From Massilia psychrophila (GTDB lineage: Bacteria > Pseudomonadota > Gammaproteobacteria > Burkholderiales > Burkholderiaceae_D), in NCBI RefSeq assembly GCF_002760665.1, contig NZ_PDOB01000008.1, positions 62,001 to 126,000 on the forward strand: DNA of 64,000 bases, read 5' to 3'. Positions 23,931 through 32,559 of the stretch are shown in pieces. A program made the translations under genes and the position numbers. How positions within the stretch are numbered: position 1 is the stretch's first letter; each line of letters opens with the position of its first letter. Under the pieces are notes generated by a model, which ran no database searches, was not told where the DNA came from, and saw only the letters and a list, made by a program, of their open reading frames with translations.

Positions 23931-26900
23931 ATGCTCCCCCTGATTTCGTTTCGACTGCTGCGCCTGCTCGCCATCGGCTGCCTGCTCGCCCTTGCCGGCG
24001 CCGCCTCGTCCAGCCCGACCTCAGACTTGCGATTCAAGAGGCTCGACTCGCTCGACGCCGACGACCTGTCGATCCTGTCGATGCTGCAGGACCGCCAGGG
24101 TTTCATCTGGATCGGCACCCACAGCGGCGGCTTGTACCGCTACAACGGTTACCAGGCCGTCAAGTACAGCCACGATCCGCGTAACCCGCGCAGCCTGCCG
24201 AACGACCGCGTCAGCGCGCTGTTCGAGGACAAACAGGGCCGTATCTGGGCCGGCACCCAGAACGGCGCGGCGCGCTTCAATCCCGAGACCGGCGACTTCA
24301 GCGCGCTGGCGCTGCCGGACGGGCCGTCCAGCCAGCGCATCGTCAAGGCGATCATTGGCGACGGCGGCGCCGGCATGTGGGTGGCCACCTGGGGCGGGCT
24401 GCAGCATGTCGACAGCACAACTGGCGCCGTCACCCGCCATGTACACGACAACAACGACCCGGACAGCCTCGCCAGCAATGACCTGAACGCGCTGGCGCTG
24501 GCGCCGGACGGCGGGCTGTGGGTCAGCACCTGGCCGGGTGGACTCGACTACCTGGCGCCCGGCGCCAAGCGCTTTGTGCACCTGCGGGTAGACCGGCCCG
24601 ACGCCGCCAACGAGAAGCTCAACATTGTGCGTTCGCTGTATTTCGGCGCCGACCGCCGGCTGTGGATCGGCACCGAAACCGGCGTTGTCACATGGGACAC
24701 GTCAACACCATGGGCCGAGCGCAAGCGCATCGCCTCGCCGCCGGTACGGGTCAATGCGCTGTACGGCGACAGCCACGGCGCGGTATGGGCCGGCACCCTC
24801 GCCGCCGGCTTGCTGCGCTGGGACAAAGGCAAGGGCAAGGGCAGCGACCGTGCGGTGCGTTACGTGCACCGCGCCAACGATCCGCACAGCCTGCAGTCCG
24901 ACCACATCCGCGCCGTCATGCAAGACCGCGGCGGCATGCTGTGGGTCGCCTCGTTCACCAACGGCATCAGCCTGGTCAACCTGAACAGCCAGGGGTTCGA
25001 GCGTTTTATCCCGTTCGACGCCGCCACCGACAACACATTACCCAACAATTCGGTGCAAAACATCGACGGCGCTCCGGGCGGACGGCTGTGGCTGGGCAGC
25101 AATACCGGCTTTTCGCTGTTCGACCCGGCCAATGGCGCCGTCATCCAGTCCTGGCACGCCGAGCCCAAGCGCGCCGGCGGCCTGTCCAACGATACCGTCT
25201 ACAGCCTGTACCAGCAGCCCGACGGGCCGTTGTGGGTCGGCACCTCGGCCGGGCTGAACCGGCTCGACCGCCAGGACGGTCCGTTCCGCAGTGTCCAGTT
25301 CGGCGGCGTTGCCAGCAATTTCATCAACACCATCGCGCCCGGCGCCGGCGGCAAGCTGTGGCTCGGCACCGGGCTGCAAGTGATCCGCTACGACATCGCC
25401 AGCGGCAAATGGACCGGGTACCCGGCCAACCCGGCCAACCCGCTCGACCCGGCCAGCCGCAGCGTCAACGGCACCACCTGTATCGTCGAGGACAAGCTGG
25501 GACGGGTGTGGATGGGATCGGACTGGAGCGGCGGCGGACTCGACCTGCTCGATCCGGCCACCGGCAAATTCCGCCATTTCCGCCACGACCCGGCCAACCC
25601 CGCGTCGCTGGCGGACGACAACGTCTCGAGCCTGTTCCAGGATCCCCAGGGACGCATCTGGGCCGGCACCGCCAAGGGCGTCAACCAGGTGATGACGGGC
25701 GCCGACGGCGCCATCAGCTTTCGCGCTTACACCGGCCGTGGCAGCGTCGGCGCCGTCAAGATCCTGGCAATGCGCAGCGACCGCGCCGGCATGCTGTGGC
25801 TGTCCACCGCGGCCGGCCTGCTGCGGCTCGATCCGGCCAGCGGCAAGGCCGGCAGCTACAGCAGCTCCGACGGCCTGACCGAGGGTTTTGCGGTCGGCGC
25901 CTCGTACGCGGCGCCCGACGGCGTACTGTATTTTTCCGGCGTCAAGGGCATGACGGGCGTGCATCCGGACAAGGTGCGCTCGATCTCGGTGGCGCCGCAC
26001 GCCGCCATTACCGACGTCAAAGTGTTCAACCGCTCGCTGTCGGGAGGCGCGCGCCACGCCGGCGTGATGCTGACCGGCACGGTAACCGCGCCGACCGACA
26101 TTACCCTGTCGGTGCGCGATTCGGTGTTCGCGCTCGAGTTTTCCGCCCTCCACTACACCAACCCGTCGCGCAACACCTACGCCTACCGGCTCAATGGATT
26201 CGACCGCGACTGGGTCGCCGCCGATGCCAGCCACCGCACGGCGACTTACACCAACCTCGATCCCGGCAGCTATACCTTCGAAGTCAAGGCTGCCAACGAG
26301 CAGGGCGTGTGGAGCAAGCAGCCGGCGAAGGTATCGATCCGCATCCTGCCGCCGTTCTGGCAGACCTGGTGGTTCCGCCTGCTGGCGGCGCTGCTGGCGA
26401 TCGGCCTGCCGGCAATGGTTTATCGTGCCCGCGTGCGCAGCCTGACGCGGCGCCAGCTGCAGTTGCAGACGCTGGTGGCGGCGCGCACCGGCGAGCTTGA
26501 AGAGAGTAATGCCAAGCTGGCGACCTTGTCCTCTACCGACGCGCTGACCGGCATCACCAACCGGCGCGGGCTGGACGAGGCGCTGGCGGCGGAATGGCGG
26601 CGCGCCAAGCGCGGCAATCACGCGCTGGCGCTGGCGATGCTCGACGTCGACCATTTCAAGAGCTACAACGATTTCTACGGCCACCAGGCGGGCGACCAGT
26701 GCCTGCGCGCGGTGGCGGCACTGATCGAAACGTTTGGCCGGCGCACCGGCGACATGGCGGCGCGTTACGGCGGCGAGGAGTTCGCGCTACTGGCGCCGGC
26801 GACCGATTGCGCCGACGCGCTGGCGCTGGCGCAGGCCATCTGCTGCGAGCTCGAACGGCTGGCCCTGCCGCATGCGCAGTCGCCGTACGGGGTCGTCACG

Positions 26901-27074
26901 ATCAGTATCGGCGTGGCGGCAATAGTGCCGGCCGACGACAACGATTCGGGCATGCTGGTGCGCTTGGCGGACAAGGCGCTGTACCGCGCCAAACAGGCCG
27001 GGAGCAACCGGGCGATGCTGCCGCTTGTCAGCGTTGAAGCGGCACGCGATGCGGCCGATATCGAGGCGCGCTGA
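23931..27074 (+). CDS. Beta-propeller sensor diguanylate cyclase (Reg_prop - Y_Y_Y - GGDEF)
   Basis: The 1047-residue protein has a signal peptide/anchor, then two periplasmic seven-bladed propellers made of repeats such as QDRQGFIWIGTHSGGLYRYN and EDKQGRIWAGTQNG (about 30-700). A Y_Y_Y domain (AYRLNGFDRDWV, YTFEVKAANEQGVWS) ends near residue 800, followed by one membrane helix and a GGDEF domain (about 865-1040) with LTGITNRRGLDEAL and the active-site RYGGEEF. There is no histidine kinase, so a periplasmic ligand would drive c-di-GMP synthesis directly. No RxxD inhibitory site is obvious upstream of GGEEF. The ATG at 23931 begins the signal peptide; the frame extends to 23802 without homology. 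Confidence 0.9.
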   Translation: MLPLISFRLLRLLAIGCLLALAGAASSSPTSDLRFKRLDSLDADDLSILSMLQDRQGFIWIGTHSGGLYRYNGYQAVKYSHDPRNPRSLPNDRVSALFEDKQGRIWAGTQNGAARFNPETGDFSALALPDGPSSQRIVKAIIGDGGAGMWVATWGGLQHVDSTTGAVTRHVHDNNDPDSLASNDLNALALAPDGGLWVSTWPGGLDYLAPGAKRFVHLRVDRPDAANEKLNIVRSLYFGADRRLWIGTETGVVTWDTSTPWAERKRIASPPVRVNALYGDSHGAVWAGTLAAGLLRWDKGKGKGSDRAVRYVHRANDPHSLQSDHIRAVMQDRGGMLWVASFTNGISLVNLNSQGFERFIPFDAATDNTLPNNSVQNIDGAPGGRLWLGSNTGFSLFDPANGAVIQSWHAEPKRAGGLSNDTVYSLYQQPDGPLWVGTSAGLNRLDRQDGPFRSVQFGGVASNFINTIAPGAGGKLWLGTGLQVIRYDIASGKWTGYPANPANPLDPASRSVNGTTCIVEDKLGRVWMGSDWSGGGLDLLDPATGKFRHFRHDPANPASLADDNVSSLFQDPQGRIWAGTAKGVNQVMTGADGAISFRAYTGRGSVGAVKILAMRSDRAGMLWLSTAAGLLRLDPASGKAGSYSSSDGLTEGFAVGASYAAPDGVLYFSGVKGMTGVHPDKVRSISVAPHAAITDVKVFNRSLSGGARHAGVMLTGTVTAPTDITLSVRDSVFALEFSALHYTNPSRNTYAYRLNGFDRDWVAADASHRTATYTNLDPGSYTFEVKAANEQGVWSKQPAKVSIRILPPFWQTWWFRLLAALLAIGLPAMVYRARVRSLTRRQLQLQTLVAARTGELEESNAKLATLSSTDALTGITNRRGLDEALAAEWRRAKRGNHALALAMLDVDHFKSYNDFYGHQAGDQCLRAVAALIETFGRRTGDMAARYGGEEFALLAPATDCADALALAQAICCELERLALPHAQSPYGVVTISIGVAAIVPADDNDSGMLVRLADKALYRAKQAGSNRAMLPLVSVEAARDAADIEAR

Positions 27075-27082
27075 CGGCCGCC

Positions 27083-27835
27083 CTAGCGCGACCAGCCGCG
27101 CTGCGCTGCCGCCCGCTCGCCCTTGGCGTCGAGCGACGGCCCTACCGCGCGCGCGTCGACCGCATCGAGCACCGCCGGCGGCATCGCGCTGCCGGCCTGG
27201 CGATAGGCGCCGGCCGCGCCACCGCCACTGTCGGTCAGCACCGGGATGGTCCACTGGCCGTCCGACCGGCACGCCAGCCCGGCCGCCCCGCCGACTGCGA
27301 ACGTGCGGCAATACTGGCCCTCTTTGGCGACGAAGCTGACGCCGATCGTGATGGCGCTACCGGCGGCCGGCGGCGCGCTCGCCAGTTGCCGCGTCAAGGC
27401 CGTGTCGAGCTTGCCACGCGCGGTCAGCGTACCGTTGCTGCCACCCGAAGCGAAGGTGGTTTCGCCCTGCACGCTGTGCAAGCCGAGCGTGCCGGCCAGC
27501 ACCCCGACCACCAGGGTGGCGGCAATCGCGCCCCATTCCGGCCACGACCAGCGGTGCGGCGTTTCGATGACGACCGGTTTCCTTGCCACCCGCACGCTGT
27601 CGAGATGGACCACCTTCGGCGAGCTTGACGCCGCCTGCCGCAGGCGCTGCGGCACCGGTTCGTCGAGCGTGCGGGCGAAGGCGCGGAACACGTCCCGGCG
27701 CAGCAAGATGTGCTGCTGCACCTTGGCCGCCAGCACCGGATCGACGCGCATGGCCAGCTCCACTTCGTGCCGCGTGCCAGCGTCGAGTTCGCCATCGGCA
27801 AACGCCATCAGGGTTTCATCGGTAAATCTCATCAT
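27083..27835 (-). CDS. Transmembrane anti-sigma factor
   Basis: The 250-residue protein opens with MMRFTDETLMAFADGELDAG, the usual N-terminus of anti-ECF-sigma proteins. A helical sigma-binding domain of about 75 residues follows, then one membrane helix (GAIAATLVVGVLAGTLGL) and an extracytoplasmic domain. No HxxxCxxC zinc motif is visible, so it is not the ZAS type. Its ATG at 27835 overlaps the sigma-factor stop as ATGATGA, the tight coupling expected of a sigma/anti-sigma pair. It should hold the sigma factor at the membrane until an envelope signal arrives; the signal is unknown. Confidence 0.85.
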   Translation of the reverse strand: MMRFTDETLMAFADGELDAGTRHEVELAMRVDPVLAAKVQQHILLRRDVFRAFARTLDEPVPQRLRQAASSSPKVVHLDSVRVARKPVVIETPHRWSWPEWGAIAATLVVGVLAGTLGLHSVQGETTFASGGSNGTLTARGKLDTALTRQLASAPPAAGSAITIGVSFVAKEGQYCRTFAVGGAAGLACRSDGQWTIPVLTDSGGGAAGAYRQAGSAMPPAVLDAVDARAVGPSLDAKGERAAAQRGWSR

Positions 27836-28335
27836 ACTGTCCTCGCTTGATCCGACAACAAACCTTGCAGCATTTCGCGCGCGCGCGCCAGCCTGCTGGT
27901 AAGGGTACCCATTGGAATGTCCAGCACGTCGGCCGCCTCCTTGTACGCCAGCCCGTCGACCAGCACCAGGCCGATCACCACCCGGTGATCGTGCGACAGC
28001 ATGCTCATCGCTTTCTGGATTGCCATGCGCTGCTGCTGCGCCTCGGCCGACTCGTCGCCGACGTGTTCGCCGGCCTCCGCCGGCACCATGATGCGGTCGC
28101 GCCGCATCCGGGCACGCACCTCGTCGACCCAGGCGTTTTTCATGATGCGAAAGATCCAGCTGTCGAGCCGGGTGCCGGCCTGCCACTGGCCGGCGCGGCC
28201 GATCGCGCGCTCGATTGCAACCTGCACCAGGTCGTCCGCATCTTCGCGGTTCCAGGTAATGGCGCGCGCGAACCGGCGCAGCCGCGGCAGCAAGGCGGCA
28301 ATGTCGGTATGGAGGGCGGTGGCGGGAAGTGTCAT
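27832..28335 (-). CDS. ECF-type RNA polymerase sigma factor
   Basis: The 167-residue protein has the two conserved sigma domains: region 2 with REDADDLVQVAIERAI and DSWIFRIMKNAWVDEVR, and region 4 with DGLAYKEAADVLDIPMGTLTSRLARARE (helix-turn-helix). Region 3 is absent, as in all ECF factors. It is transcribed with the anti-sigma gene and divergently from a subtilase gene and a glycine-rich secreted protein gene 94 bases away, which are its likely targets. I could not define its promoter motif in the shared upstream region. Confidence 0.92.
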   Translation of the reverse strand: MTLPATALHTDIAALLPRLRRFARAITWNREDADDLVQVAIERAIGRAGQWQAGTRLDSWIFRIMKNAWVDEVRARMRRDRIMVPAEAGEHVGDESAEAQQQRMAIQKAMSMLSHDHRVVIGLVLVDGLAYKEAADVLDIPMGTLTSRLARAREMLQGLLSDQARTV

Positions 28336-28429
28336 GGATAGGGGGTTAACGCCGCAGCCATGGCATTTGATCCCGGCTCCGTTCGTTTATTGATCAGGTG
28401 TTTGCGATGAACTAGTTTATCATCCGCCC

Positions 28430-29818
28430 ATGAAGCCTCGCCACACCCTACTGCGCGTCCATTACTTGCGCTCGATGTTAGCGCTTACCCTCGCAGCAAG
28501 CGCTGGCGCCGCTCATGCGCAGCTGCGGCTGCCATCGATCAATTTACCTTCGTCATCGCCAATCGGCGGGATCGACGTCGACCGACTGGGCCAGCGCGGC
28601 GCCGCGTCGATCAGGGACGGCGTCCTGCCCGACCTGCCAAGTGTGCGTTCGCTGCGGCTGGACCAGGTCGGCAAGCTGTTGCGCCGGCACCGCGACGTGC
28701 TGGAGGCGGATCCGCAGGGCGAGCCGGTGGTGCGGCGCGAGATCCTCGCGTGGGGTATGGACCCGGCAGCGCTGGCGACGGCGCTGGCCGAGGGATCGCG
28801 CATCGAACGCGAGCTCGGTGACGACCAGCCGGGGTTGCCGGAACTACGCATGCTGGTGTTGCGCGTGCCCGACGGCAGCGAGACGGCGACCGTGCTGGCG
28901 CGGCTGCGCGCGCTCGATCCAGGCGGTGTCTACGACTTCAACCATATCTATACCGGCAGCGCGGCAGGCTTGACGGGCAGCACGACGGCAGGCGCGACGC
29001 ATGTTGCCAGCTCGGTTGCCAGCCCGGTTGCCGGCGCCGGCGTTGCCCCGTCACGCGGCGGGCCGCGCGTCGGCCTGGTCGACAGCGGCGTCGACACCAG
29101 CCATGCGGTGTTCCAGGGCGCCCGCATCGAACGCTGGGGCTGTGCCGGCCAGCCCCACCCCAGCGCCCACGGCACCGCCGTCGCCGCGCTGATGGTCGGC
29201 CAGTCCGGCCGCTTCCGGGGCGGCGCGCCGCAAGCGGACCTGTACGCCGCCGACATCTATTGCGACAGCCCGACCGGCGGCTCGGCCGACAAGATTGCCG
29301 CCGCGCTGGCCTGGCTGGCTGGCGAAAAAGTCGCGGTCATCAACCTGAGCCTGGTGGGTCCGGCCAACGGGGCGCTCGAACGCATCGTCGGCGCGCTGCA
29401 GCAGCGCGGCCACCTGCTGGTCGCCGCGGTCGGCAACGACGGCCCCGCCGCGCCGCCGCTGTATCCGGCCAGCTACCCTGGCGTGGTCGGCGTCAGCGCG
29501 GTCGACCGCAACGGCCGCACGCTGCCGGAAGCGGCGCGCGGGCCGCAAGTCATGTTCGCCGCCCCTGGCAACCACATGGTCAGCGCGGCGCCCGGCGCAC
29601 CCGCCTTCCGCCCGGTGCGCGGCACCTCGTTCGCCGCACCGCTGGTGGCCGCGCTGTTGTCGCAATCGGTGGCAGGCCCAAGCAAGGCGCAGGCCGCCGC
29701 CGCCATCGCCGCGCTGGCCAGGCAGGCCGTCCGCGCCGACGGCGCGACCGTCAGCAACGAGACCGGTTACGGCATCGTCGGCGCGGCGCTGCGGATCGAC
29801 CCGGCCAGCGTCCGATAA
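28430..29818 (+). CDS. Secreted S8 (subtilisin-like) serine peptidase
   Basis: The 462-residue protein has a signal peptide ending near AGAAHA, a pro-region of about 170 residues and a C-terminal S8 domain. The triad is complete: Asp in VGLVDSGVDTSH, His in SAHGTAVAAL, Ser in RGTSFAAPLVAALL, with the oxyanion Asn in AVGNDGPA. It should be a periplasmic or exported protease. It starts 94 bases from the divergent ECF sigma gene, an arrangement that suggests sigma control. No C-terminal secretion domain is visible. Confidence 0.9.
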   Translation: MKPRHTLLRVHYLRSMLALTLAASAGAAHAQLRLPSINLPSSSPIGGIDVDRLGQRGAASIRDGVLPDLPSVRSLRLDQVGKLLRRHRDVLEADPQGEPVVRREILAWGMDPAALATALAEGSRIERELGDDQPGLPELRMLVLRVPDGSETATVLARLRALDPGGVYDFNHIYTGSAAGLTGSTTAGATHVASSVASPVAGAGVAPSRGGPRVGLVDSGVDTSHAVFQGARIERWGCAGQPHPSAHGTAVAALMVGQSGRFRGGAPQADLYAADIYCDSPTGGSADKIAAALAWLAGEKVAVINLSLVGPANGALERIVGALQQRGHLLVAAVGNDGPAAPPLYPASYPGVVGVSAVDRNGRTLPEAARGPQVMFAAPGNHMVSAAPGAPAFRPVRGTSFAAPLVAALLSQSVAGPSKAQAAAAIAALARQAVRADGATVSNETGYGIVGAALRIDPASVR

Positions 29819-29921
29819 TTTTTTATTTGATTTATTTTCCGGCCGATGGATTAAATTGAAGAGCTCGCTCGTTATCCCTGTAACCGCGGCGTAATGGCCG
29901 CACAACCAGAGGAGAACTATC

Positions 29922-30602
29922 ATGATGAACAAATTACTCGCCAAGCACATCGCAAAACACCTCGCTATCGTGATCTCGCTCGGCGTTGCCGCTTCGGCAC
30001 AGGCGCAACTGCTGGGTGGAAGCGGCGGCGGCGGCATCGGCGGCATGATCGGTGGCGGCGGCATGATCGGTGGCGGCGGCAGCATGGGGTCGATGGGTCA
30101 GATGGGCCAGATGGGCGGGCGCGGCGCCCTCGGCGGCGGCGGATCGATCGGCCACCAGGTCGACACCGACAGCCTGCGCCGGCCGGCCAACACCGACGGC
30201 AATGCCAGCGGCAGCGGTTCCGGCGGTCTTGTCGGCAACCTGAGTGGTAACCTGCGCGGCGGACGAGCCGATGCCGCGGCCGATGGCCAGGCCTCGGGCG
30301 GCGGCAACGCATCGGGCAAGCTCGGCACCGACGGCATTGGCGGCGGCATGCGCGGCGCGGCACAGTCGGCGCGTGACGGGGCGCGCTCGCAAGCGGACAC
30401 CACGCGCGGTTTTGCACAGTCCACCGAGGCCAATAGCCGCGCCAGCGCCAACGGTGCGGGCCAAGCCACGGCAGGCGGCTTTGGTAAAGCCGTCAGTACC
30501 GCCAGGTCAGTGCAGGTATCGCCATCGGCCAATGCCGATGCCGGTATCAGCGGCAACGCCGATGCCGGCGGCTCGGCGAGCGGCGGCGGCGGCACGCGGT
30601 AA
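29922..30602 (+). CDS. Glycine-rich secreted protein, function unknown
   Basis: This 226-residue protein begins with a signal peptide (cleavage after AASAQA), then a Gly/Met/Ser/Ile low-complexity stretch (GGGGIGGMIGGGGMIGGGG), then Ala/Gly/Ser/Asn/Asp-rich sequence with few hydrophobic residues, ending in a Gly run. The start has GGAGAACTATC upstream. It follows the subtilase gene by 103 bases and is closed by a terminator. I do not recognise a family. Low-complexity secreted proteins beside a protease and an ECF pair might be structural or a protease substrate; that is inference. Confidence 0.75.
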   Translation: MMNKLLAKHIAKHLAIVISLGVAASAQAQLLGGSGGGGIGGMIGGGGMIGGGGSMGSMGQMGQMGGRGALGGGGSIGHQVDTDSLRRPANTDGNASGSGSGGLVGNLSGNLRGGRADAAADGQASGGGNASGKLGTDGIGGGMRGAAQSARDGARSQADTTRGFAQSTEANSRASANGAGQATAGGFGKAVSTARSVQVSPSANADAGISGNADAGGSASGGGGTR

Positions 30603-30622
30603 TCGTCAACCGGAGCGAACCG

Positions 30623-30649
30623 AAAGGCGCAGGCAGCTGCGCCTTTTTT
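30623..30649. terminator. Bidirectional rho-independent terminator
   Basis: A 10-bp stem (AAAGGCGCAG / CTGCGCCTTT) with a GCAG loop ends in six T residues on + and is flanked by A residues on the other side. It separates the convergent glycine-rich protein gene and the Lon-domain gene. Confidence 0.85.
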
Positions 30650-30656
30650 ACCGGGT

Positions 30657-31274
30657 TCACGAAGTAATCAGGCCATGCTCGTCGAGCAGGTCGTGCATCA
30701 GTTCGAGGCGGATCAGCGGATTGTCGAGCATCAGCAAGCCGTGTTTTTGCGCCATCGTCAGCGGCAGCAGTTCGCACCAGCGGTTCGATACCCAGCCGCA
30801 ATCGTCGAGCTGAAACGGCAGCCGCACCGGCCAGCGCTCTTCGGGCACGTCGCCAAGCGAGGCGAGCACGCGCTCGAGGGCATCGGCGGCGCCTTGCAGT
30901 TCAGAGGGTATGCGCACCGGCAGGTCGGCGACGACGAACTCGACCTCGGCCGTCCACAGGCCGTTGCCGCGCCGCTTAGAGGCGTTGACGCGAAAGCGCG
31001 CGCCGCCGCGGCAGATCGCCTGCATCAATCCGGGCGATGGCGTGCCGCTCTCTTCGACCGTCGCCAGCGTGCCCGACTGGACAAATTTTTCCATCATTTC
31101 AGGTTTGCGCACTTCCTGCCCCTCGGTCAGCATGACGACGCCGAACGGGCTGCCGCTGGCGATGCACGTGCCGATCATGTCGAGGTAGCGCACTTCGAAA
31201 ATCTGCAACGGCAGCACGCCTTCGGGGAACAGCACGGTACCGAGCGGGAACAACGGAATGGAAATCATGGTCAT
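30657..31274 (-). CDS. Lon substrate-binding (LON-N) domain protein
   Basis: The 205-residue protein is a stand-alone Lon N-terminal domain: IPLFPLGTVLFPEGVLPLQIFEVRYLDM at the start and GVVMLTEGQEVRKPE further on. There is no AAA+ or protease domain. Such YcaP/LonN proteins are common in betaproteobacteria and are thought to help substrate handling or act as chaperones. ATG 31274 was chosen; a second Met lies two codons later. The frame to 31313 has no family-like residues. Confidence 0.85.
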   Translation of the reverse strand: MTMISIPLFPLGTVLFPEGVLPLQIFEVRYLDMIGTCIASGSPFGVVMLTEGQEVRKPEMMEKFVQSGTLATVEESGTPSPGLMQAICRGGARFRVNASKRRGNGLWTAEVEFVVADLPVRIPSELQGAADALERVLASLGDVPEERWPVRLPFQLDDCGWVSNRWCELLPLTMAQKHGLLMLDNPLIRLELMHDLLDEHGLITS

Positions 31275-31281
31275 GCGCGCA

Positions 31282-31668
31282 TCATGCCAGAATCGCGCAC
31301 CGGGCCGGCGCACGATCGGCCATCAAGCTTGCATACCGAGCTCGGCCAGGAACAAAGCTCTCGACATCGTCGGTGATCAGGAGCACGCTGTGGCGCTCTT
31401 CTTGCAAGATGCGCAGCAACCCGGTGCGCACGCGCAGGTTCGTCAACGCGTCGAGGGCTGAAAACGGCTCGTCCATGTAAACGATCTCGGGCTTGGCCAG
31501 CAGCGCGCGCGGATAGCTGTGTTCAAAGCCCTTCAGGCCGACCAGGCCGATGATGATCATGCCGGCGATTACCAGGTCGTCGCGGTTGCCGGCATTGCGC
31601 GAGTCGATGATCAGGTAGCCCAGGCCCGAGCGCGGCGCGATCATTTCGGCCACCACCACCACCACCAC
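31282..31668 (-). pseudogene. ABC transporter relic: permease end fused to ATPase middle
   Basis: One frame joins two broken genes. The first half (AEMIAPRSGLGYLIIDSRN then DDLVIAGMIIIGLVGL) is the C-terminal part of a SsuC/TauC-type permease. After LKG it jumps into an ATPase from just after the signature (YPRALLAKPEIVYMDEPFSALDAL, then LLRILQEERHSVLLIT), with D in place of the switch His (ITDD) before the frame ends. The permease start, the ATPase Walker A and the ATPase end are missing, so a deletion removed the junction. The family is that of nitrate/sulfonate/taurine importers. Confidence 0.8.
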
Positions 31669-31747
31669 GCCACGGCGTCGGGAAGATCACGCTGGCCGTT
31701 TGCACGACGACGATCCATCACCGCGCCGGCACGGCGCCAATCATTGT

Positions 31748-32212
31748 TCATCCTGGCGATTGTTTTTTCAAGTAACGGATCGCGTGGCTGAGCGCGCCGA
31801 GGCGCCACTTCAGCCGCTCGAGCCCGGGGTCGGGCAAGGCCACTACCGACACCGTCATCTGCCCGCTGGCGTGGGCGGTGCAGGCGAACTGGTAGTCCGA
31901 GGCTTGCTCGAACGGCAGCCGAAAATCCTGGCCGGGCATGATCAGGACCGGGCCGAACAGCTGTGGCACGCTGTCGCTGTTGCGCAGCAACAGCACGTCC
32001 TGCACGCCGAGCGTCAGCCGCACGACTGTTGGCAGGATGTCGACCTTGTCGCCGGCCATCCGGCGCGCGTGGGTGCCTTTCGGGATATCGAATAATTGAT
32101 CGCGGTTGGCGTACTTGAGCGGCGCCAGCGCAGCCCACGCCAGCGCCAGCGCCAGGCAGAAGACTGTCAGTGAGGCGAGCGGGTGGCGCCGCATGATCGG
32201 GACCATGTTCAT
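31748..32212 (-). CDS. Membrane-anchored cupredoxin-like protein, altered metal site
   Basis: The 154-residue protein has one N-terminal membrane helix (SLTVFCLALALAWAAL) and a beta-rich domain. Near the end it has CTAHASGQM, which matches the Cys-x2-His-x4-Met ligand loop of type 1 copper cupredoxins. In the upstream position NSDSVPQLFGPV, where the first His ligand of NDDSVPH-type cupredoxins sits, it has Gln. It may bind copper poorly or be a structural relative. It lies upstream of the ABC relic on the same strand and may be what remains of that operon. The start is ambiguous among Met 1, 3 and 7. Confidence 0.55.
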   Translation of the reverse strand: MNMVPIMRRHPLASLTVFCLALALAWAALAPLKYANRDQLFDIPKGTHARRMAGDKVDILPTVVRLTLGVQDVLLLRNSDSVPQLFGPVLIMPGQDFRLPFEQASDYQFACTAHASGQMTVSVVALPDPGLERLKWRLGALSHAIRYLKKQSPG

Positions 32213-32241
32213 TAATGAATGTTTACCTGGTTGCTGTTCAT

Positions 32242-32352
32242 CTAGTTGCTGAGCAACAGGCGAACGTCATGCACGCTGTCGGCAAGCTTGGCGCGCGCAA
32301 GTGACGGCACAGCCAGCGGCAGCCGGTCGGTAACGGCAGTTTCGACAGTCAT
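32242..32352 (-). other. Short open frame in a 347-base gap, possible gene fragment
   Basis: The gap 32213-32559 holds an open frame from ATG 32352 for 36 codons (MTVETAVTDRLPLAVPSLARAK...), stopping just before the cupredoxin-like gene. It lacks a ribosome-binding site and may be the severed N-terminus of a lost operon member. Nothing else is recognisable in the gap. Confidence 0.2.
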
Positions 32353-32559
32353 GGCATGGTCGTTGCGAAGGCCGGATGCGGGTGGAAAAGCTGGCGCCGA
32401 TTGTATACTACGGCGTGTTTCCTGTAGTAAATCTACAGCACCGACTATCTCGGGCAAGCCAGCAGACTTCCGGCGATCGGAACACTATTGTCTTTGTTGT
32501 TATATTTACCATGTTTGCAGTGCACCCACGGCGGCGCCGTTCGTCGACAAAGGCCGGGC

